Shown here piece after piece: positions 61,323-64,000 of a DNA stretch of 64,000 nucleotides. The position numbers and the translations under genes are program-made. Position 1 is the first letter of the stretch; each line of letters begins with the position of its first letter. Below the pieces are notes generated by a model. It saw nothing but the letters and a program-made list of their open reading frames with translations. It did no database searches and was not told the DNA's origin. The DNA comes from Nocardioides malaquae (lineage in GTDB: Bacteria; Actinomycetota; Actinomycetes; Propionibacteriales; Nocardioidaceae). The stretch spans positions 1 to 64,000 of the forward strand of contig NZ_JADCSA010000016.1 in NCBI RefSeq assembly GCF_015070385.1, written 5' to 3'.

Positions 61323-62341
61323 CTCAGCTCGTCGAGGGCCGCGTCGAGGGCATCGAGCGTCTTGAGCGCGGAGGTGTAGGTGACAGCCTCCGTGAAGCGC
61401 AGCCCGAGGGTGCGTCCCGCCTCGACCGCCGGCAGGTTCTTCCACAGCTGGGAGTCCAGGACGTACTGGACCTCCTCGGACGGCTTGCCGTCAGGGCCCA
61501 CGGTGTAGGTGATGACGTCCACGTCGGCGAAGGCCTCGGGCAGCTCCTCGATGGAGGGGTACTCCGAGACGTCGGCGGAGCCACCGCCCTTCTTCTTCAC
61601 CTCACCGGTGTAGGTGACGCCGACGTCGGTGGCGATGTTGGTGCCCCAGCTGCCGGCGAACTCACGGTGGAAGCTTCCGGCGGAGATGTCGCCGTAGGCA
61701 CCGACGTGACCGAAGGCCAGACCATCGAGGGTGTCGGCGTGCTCGGCCTTCAGCTCCTCGACACGCTCGGTGTAGGCGTCACGGGCCTCCTCGAACCCCT
61801 CGAGGGCTCCGGCGGCGTCGGCCTGCTTCTCGGAGTCGGTCTTCCACGCGTCGGGCACTGTCGGTCCGATCACGACGACCGGCGCGATGCTCTCGAGCTT
61901 CTCCATGTCGAGGTCGACCAGCGCGGGCTGCGGCACGCCGATCACGATGAGGTCGGGGTCTGCCTCGGCCACGGCCTCGTAGCTGGTGGCGGCGGCGGTC
62001 TCGCCGGCCACCTTCGGCAGCTCCTCGTAGGTCGCGGCGTGCTCGTCGCTCATCAGCGGCAGGCCGCGCGACCACTCGGAGATGCCGACCAGCTCGGCGT
62101 CGGCCTCGATCAGCACCGGCACGGCATAACCGGTCGCCACGACGCGCTGCGGGTCGGCCGGGATGGTGATCTCACCGTTGTCGGCGGCGAACACCCGGGT
62201 CTGCGACGTCTCCGCCCCCTCGCCACCGTCGTCCTCAGAGGAACCGCAGGCAGCGAGTCCGAGGCTGACCAGAGCGGTCACGGCAACGACGGTGAGGGAG
62301 CGGTGAGCACGGCTGGACCGTGCGGGCAGGGGCGTACGCAT
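61319..62341 (-). CDS. Iron-siderophore binding lipoprotein, cluster 2
   Basis: This 340-residue lipoprotein has a long basic n-region and lipobox LAAC with C32, then GSSEDDGGEG and the binding lobes (ADPQRVVATGYAVPVLIEA; EAVAEADPDLIVIGVPQ). It delivers ferric siderophore to the two permeases that follow. The ATG lies only six bases from a TACCTT box that is inside the IdeR operator, so a leaderless, iron-repressed message is likely. Confidence 0.93.
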   Translation of the reverse strand: MRTPLPARSSRAHRSLTVVAVTALVSLGLAACGSSEDDGGEGAETSQTRVFAADNGEITIPADPQRVVATGYAVPVLIEADAELVGISEWSRGLPLMSDEHAATYEELPKVAGETAAATSYEAVAEADPDLIVIGVPQPALVDLDMEKLESIAPVVVIGPTVPDAWKTDSEKQADAAGALEGFEEARDAYTERVEELKAEHADTLDGLAFGHVGAYGDISAGSFHREFAGSWGTNIATDVGVTYTGEVKKKGGGSADVSEYPSIEELPEAFADVDVITYTVGPDGKPSEEVQYVLDSQLWKNLPAVEAGRTLGLRFTEAVTYTSALKTLDALDAALDELR

Positions 62342-62346
62342 GTGAG

Positions 62347-62365
62347 TAAGGTAAGCCTTACCTTT
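62347..62365. promoter_or_regulatory. IdeR/DtxR iron box, cluster 2, shared with a divergent AraC gene
   Basis: TAAGGTAAGCCTTACCTTT has a perfect 8-1-8 palindrome AAGGTAAG-C-CTTACCTT at its core. It begins five bases from the lipoprotein start codon on the minus strand and lies 31 bp before the AraC-type gene on the plus strand, so iron-loaded IdeR could silence both. Confidence 0.82.
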
Positions 62366-62395
62366 TGCCCGCACGTAACGCTCAGAGGACACCTC

Positions 62396-63199
62396 ATGTC
62401 CCTCACAGGACACTTCCCCCACCGCCTCCTGCACGGCGACGTGCTCGTCGAGGAGTACGCCTACCGCGTGGGCCCGCCCACCGGAATCCTCGTGCTGCGC
62501 TACCCGAGCGCCGAGCGCGCGACCCACTTCCCCGAGGCCCGTGACGACCACCGCCACCAGCTGTTCTGGTCACCGGACGGCGTGCTGGCCGTGCGCCGCG
62601 GTGGCGCCACCACGCACCTGGGGCCCGACCAGGCATTCTGGGCAGCCCGCGGGACGACCCTCGAGGTGACCACCTGGGGTGCGCAGCCGGTGGTGGTGGC
62701 CTGCGTCCGCGAGATGCCACCACAGCTCGTCGGAGTGGGCGCCGCCACGGTCGAGCTCTCCGACAGCGCCCGGGCAGCGCTGACCGGGCTGTGCCGCCCC
62801 GGCCTGCCCGATGACCACGCGATGGACCTCAAGAGCGTGCTCCTGAGGGGGGTGACCGGGCCCACCCGACTCGAGTCCGTCGGACGGGGCACCGGTCCGG
62901 CGAAGCAGGTGGCGGCGGCCATGCTGAGCGACCCGGCAGACCCCACCGAGCTCACCGAGTGGGCGCGACGGCTGCACATCTCCCTCAAGACGCTGCAGCG
63001 CGACTTCGTGCGGGAGTACGCCATGTCGTGGACCCACTGGCGGGTCCGGATGCGTCTGCAGGCCTCGACCGCGCTCCTCGGTCGCCACAGCGTCACCGAC
63101 GTGGCCCACCGCGTCGGCTGGGCGAGCCCGTCGGCCTACGTGCAGGCCTTCCGCAAGGAGTACGGAGTCACCCCTGGAGCGTGGGCGCGCGAGTCGTAG
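62396..63199 (+). CDS. AraC family transcriptional regulator divergent from iron operon 2
   Basis: This 267-residue regulator has an N-terminal cupin-like sensing domain (about 10-105; DDHRHQLFWSPDGVLAVRRGG) and a C-terminal AraC double helix-turn-helix (about 175-265; EWARRLHISLKTLQRDF and DVAHRVGWASPSAYVQAFRKEYGVTP, in parts). AGAGGA lies 7 nt before the ATG. It probably activates the divergent siderophore uptake operon when the siderophore is present, as other divergent AraC regulators do; this is inference. Confidence 0.88.
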   Translation: MSLTGHFPHRLLHGDVLVEEYAYRVGPPTGILVLRYPSAERATHFPEARDDHRHQLFWSPDGVLAVRRGGATTHLGPDQAFWAARGTTLEVTTWGAQPVVVACVREMPPQLVGVGAATVELSDSARAALTGLCRPGLPDDHAMDLKSVLLRGVTGPTRLESVGRGTGPAKQVAAAMLSDPADPTELTEWARRLHISLKTLQRDFVREYAMSWTHWRVRMRLQASTALLGRHSVTDVAHRVGWASPSAYVQAFRKEYGVTPGAWARES

Positions 63200-63205
63200 C
63201 ACGCG

Positions 63206-64000
63206 TCACCAGCGGTTCCGGGCCTCCTCGACCCAACCGACGAGACCGTCGAGGGAGACCCGCTCCCCGTCGTCGGTCGTGGCCCAGCCGGAGAAGTGCC
63301 CGAAGCACTGGTGAGTCTCCCCCGCGAGCACGACCAGGTTGGTCGTCGCGACCCGCTCGTGGAAGGGCGTGAAGGTCGCGTCGACCCGGGGGCCACCGAC
63401 GTGCCAGGGCTTGAGCCAGTCGGCGCGGTCGTAGCTCCACTCGAGCACGTCGCTGATCTTGTGCAACCGGCCGTCGACGAAGAGGGCGTTCTCGGTCGAC
63501 CCGGTGCCGTCGGTCCACTGGCCGCCGACCTGAAGCCCCACCCGGCGAGCGGGGTCGTAGCCGGCGCCCCAGTTCCAGGTCATCGAGTAGGGCCACTTGC
63601 CACGGCCGTGGTCCAGCACCGCGAAGCTGCCCTCGCCGACCTCGTGGGTGACCCCCTCGATCGTCAGGGTGCCGCTGACCGGTCGCGCCACGTCCTTCAC
63701 GGTGTACTGGAAGCGGGTCTCGCTCCACGGCACCACCACGCCGAGCGACTCGTGACCCGGCGGCAGCGGCACGTCGAGATGGATCTCGACCGCCCCGGCC
63801 TGCGCCGCGATCGACGTGCTGTCGGGCCGCTGGTCCAGCGTGATGCGTACGCCCCCGCCCGAGGTCCGCGCCAGGCCGCGCCCGCTCACCTCGGGCAGCA
63901 CGACGCCGCGGCCCAGCGGGACCAGACCGTCCTCCGCCCACTCGCGCCCGGTGGCGCGCTCGAGGACGTACAGGCTCGGCACACCCGCGTAGTCGAGGCT
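63206..64000 (-). CDS. DUF2804 family protein (5' end beyond the window)
   Basis: At least 264 residues of a DUF2804 protein are present; the frame is open to the window edge, and DYAGVPSLYVLER continues upstream of the first internal GTG (63982), so the true start is outside. Typical blocks are HGRGKWPYSMTWNWGAG, GGQWTDGTGSTENALFVDGRLHKI (part) and CFGHFSGW. The fold is predicted to be lipocalin-like beta barrels and resembles tocopherol cyclase-type proteins, with no defined function. It is convergent with the AraC gene, seven bases away. Confidence 0.8.
   Translation of the reverse strand, partial: SLDYAGVPSLYVLERATGREWAEDGLVPLGRGVVLPEVSGRGLARTSGGGVRITLDQRPDSTSIAAQAGAVEIHLDVPLPPGHESLGVVVPWSETRFQYTVKDVARPVSGTLTIEGVTHEVGEGSFAVLDHGRGKWPYSMTWNWGAGYDPARRVGLQVGGQWTDGTGSTENALFVDGRLHKISDVLEWSYDRADWLKPWHVGGPRVDATFTPFHERVATTNLVVLAGETHQCFGHFSGWATTDDGERVSLDGLVGWVEEARNRW

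Overview
The window is high-GC (roughly 70%) chromosomal DNA from an actinobacterium, most likely of the Nocardioidaceae or a close relative. This is inferred from the Mrp antiporter with a fused A/B subunit, an EtfD-type electron-transfer protein, an AccD3-like carboxyltransferase, a DesA3-type desaturase with its reductase, IdeR/DtxR iron boxes, a mycothiol-family DinB-like protein, and many genes whose start codon lies 6-8 nt after a -10-like box (leaderless transcription). I see no CRISPR array, transposase, integrase or prophage module.

Layout. 1-7.6 kb: a GNAT gene, a relic of an allantoate/N-carbamoyl amidohydrolase, and a six-gene Mrp Na+/H+ antiporter operon on the minus strand (A/B fused, then C-D-E-F-G). 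7.6-13.1 kb, plus strand: an M20 peptidase, an MFS exporter, a DUF1992 protein and a tandem pair of malyl-CoA lyase/CitE-type enzymes. 13.2-18.9 kb: a secreted Ig-like protein, a small DUF6131 protein, and a leaderless three-gene operon (membrane protein, ICMT-like/DCC thiol-oxidoreductase fusion, TetR regulator) with a promoter-overlapping operator. 19.0-22.5 kb: EtfD, whose long disordered tail carries eight SLFD motifs. 22.8-27.0 kb: a five-gene SipW/TasA-like surface-protein operon with two ER-type signal peptidases, the second fused to its own substrate-like exported domain. 27.9-32.9 kb and 57.7-62.3 kb: two paralogous five-gene siderophore-iron uptake operons, each behind an IdeR box, the second divergent from an AraC regulator. 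33-38.7 kb: dcd, an SGNH hydrolase, tRNA-Gly(CCC), an ECF sigma factor with a membrane beta-propeller partner, a DUF2461 gene, and a Cys-less Rrf2 regulator beside a TauE permease. 39-40.9 kb: an acyl-CoA dehydrogenase. 41-47 kb: thioredoxin-NHL, DinB-like, beta-propeller and fibronectin-III proteins. 47.2-49.6 kb: desaturase plus ferredoxin reductase. 49.7-51.2 kb: three tandem tail-collar (MdpB-like) genes beside a PucR regulator. 52.6-57.7 kb: a YtcJ-like amidohydrolase, AccD3-like carboxyltransferase, a membrane protein and an AI-2E family transporter. The right edge cuts a DUF2804 gene.

How the parts fit. Lipid metabolism recurs. The acyl-CoA dehydrogenase would pass electrons through ETF to EtfD and menaquinone, and both loci carry an almost identical TACCGAYCGGTA palindrome, suggesting one regulator. 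The most unusual items are the EtfD multivalent tail and the signal peptidase-substrate fusion in the SipW-type operon.
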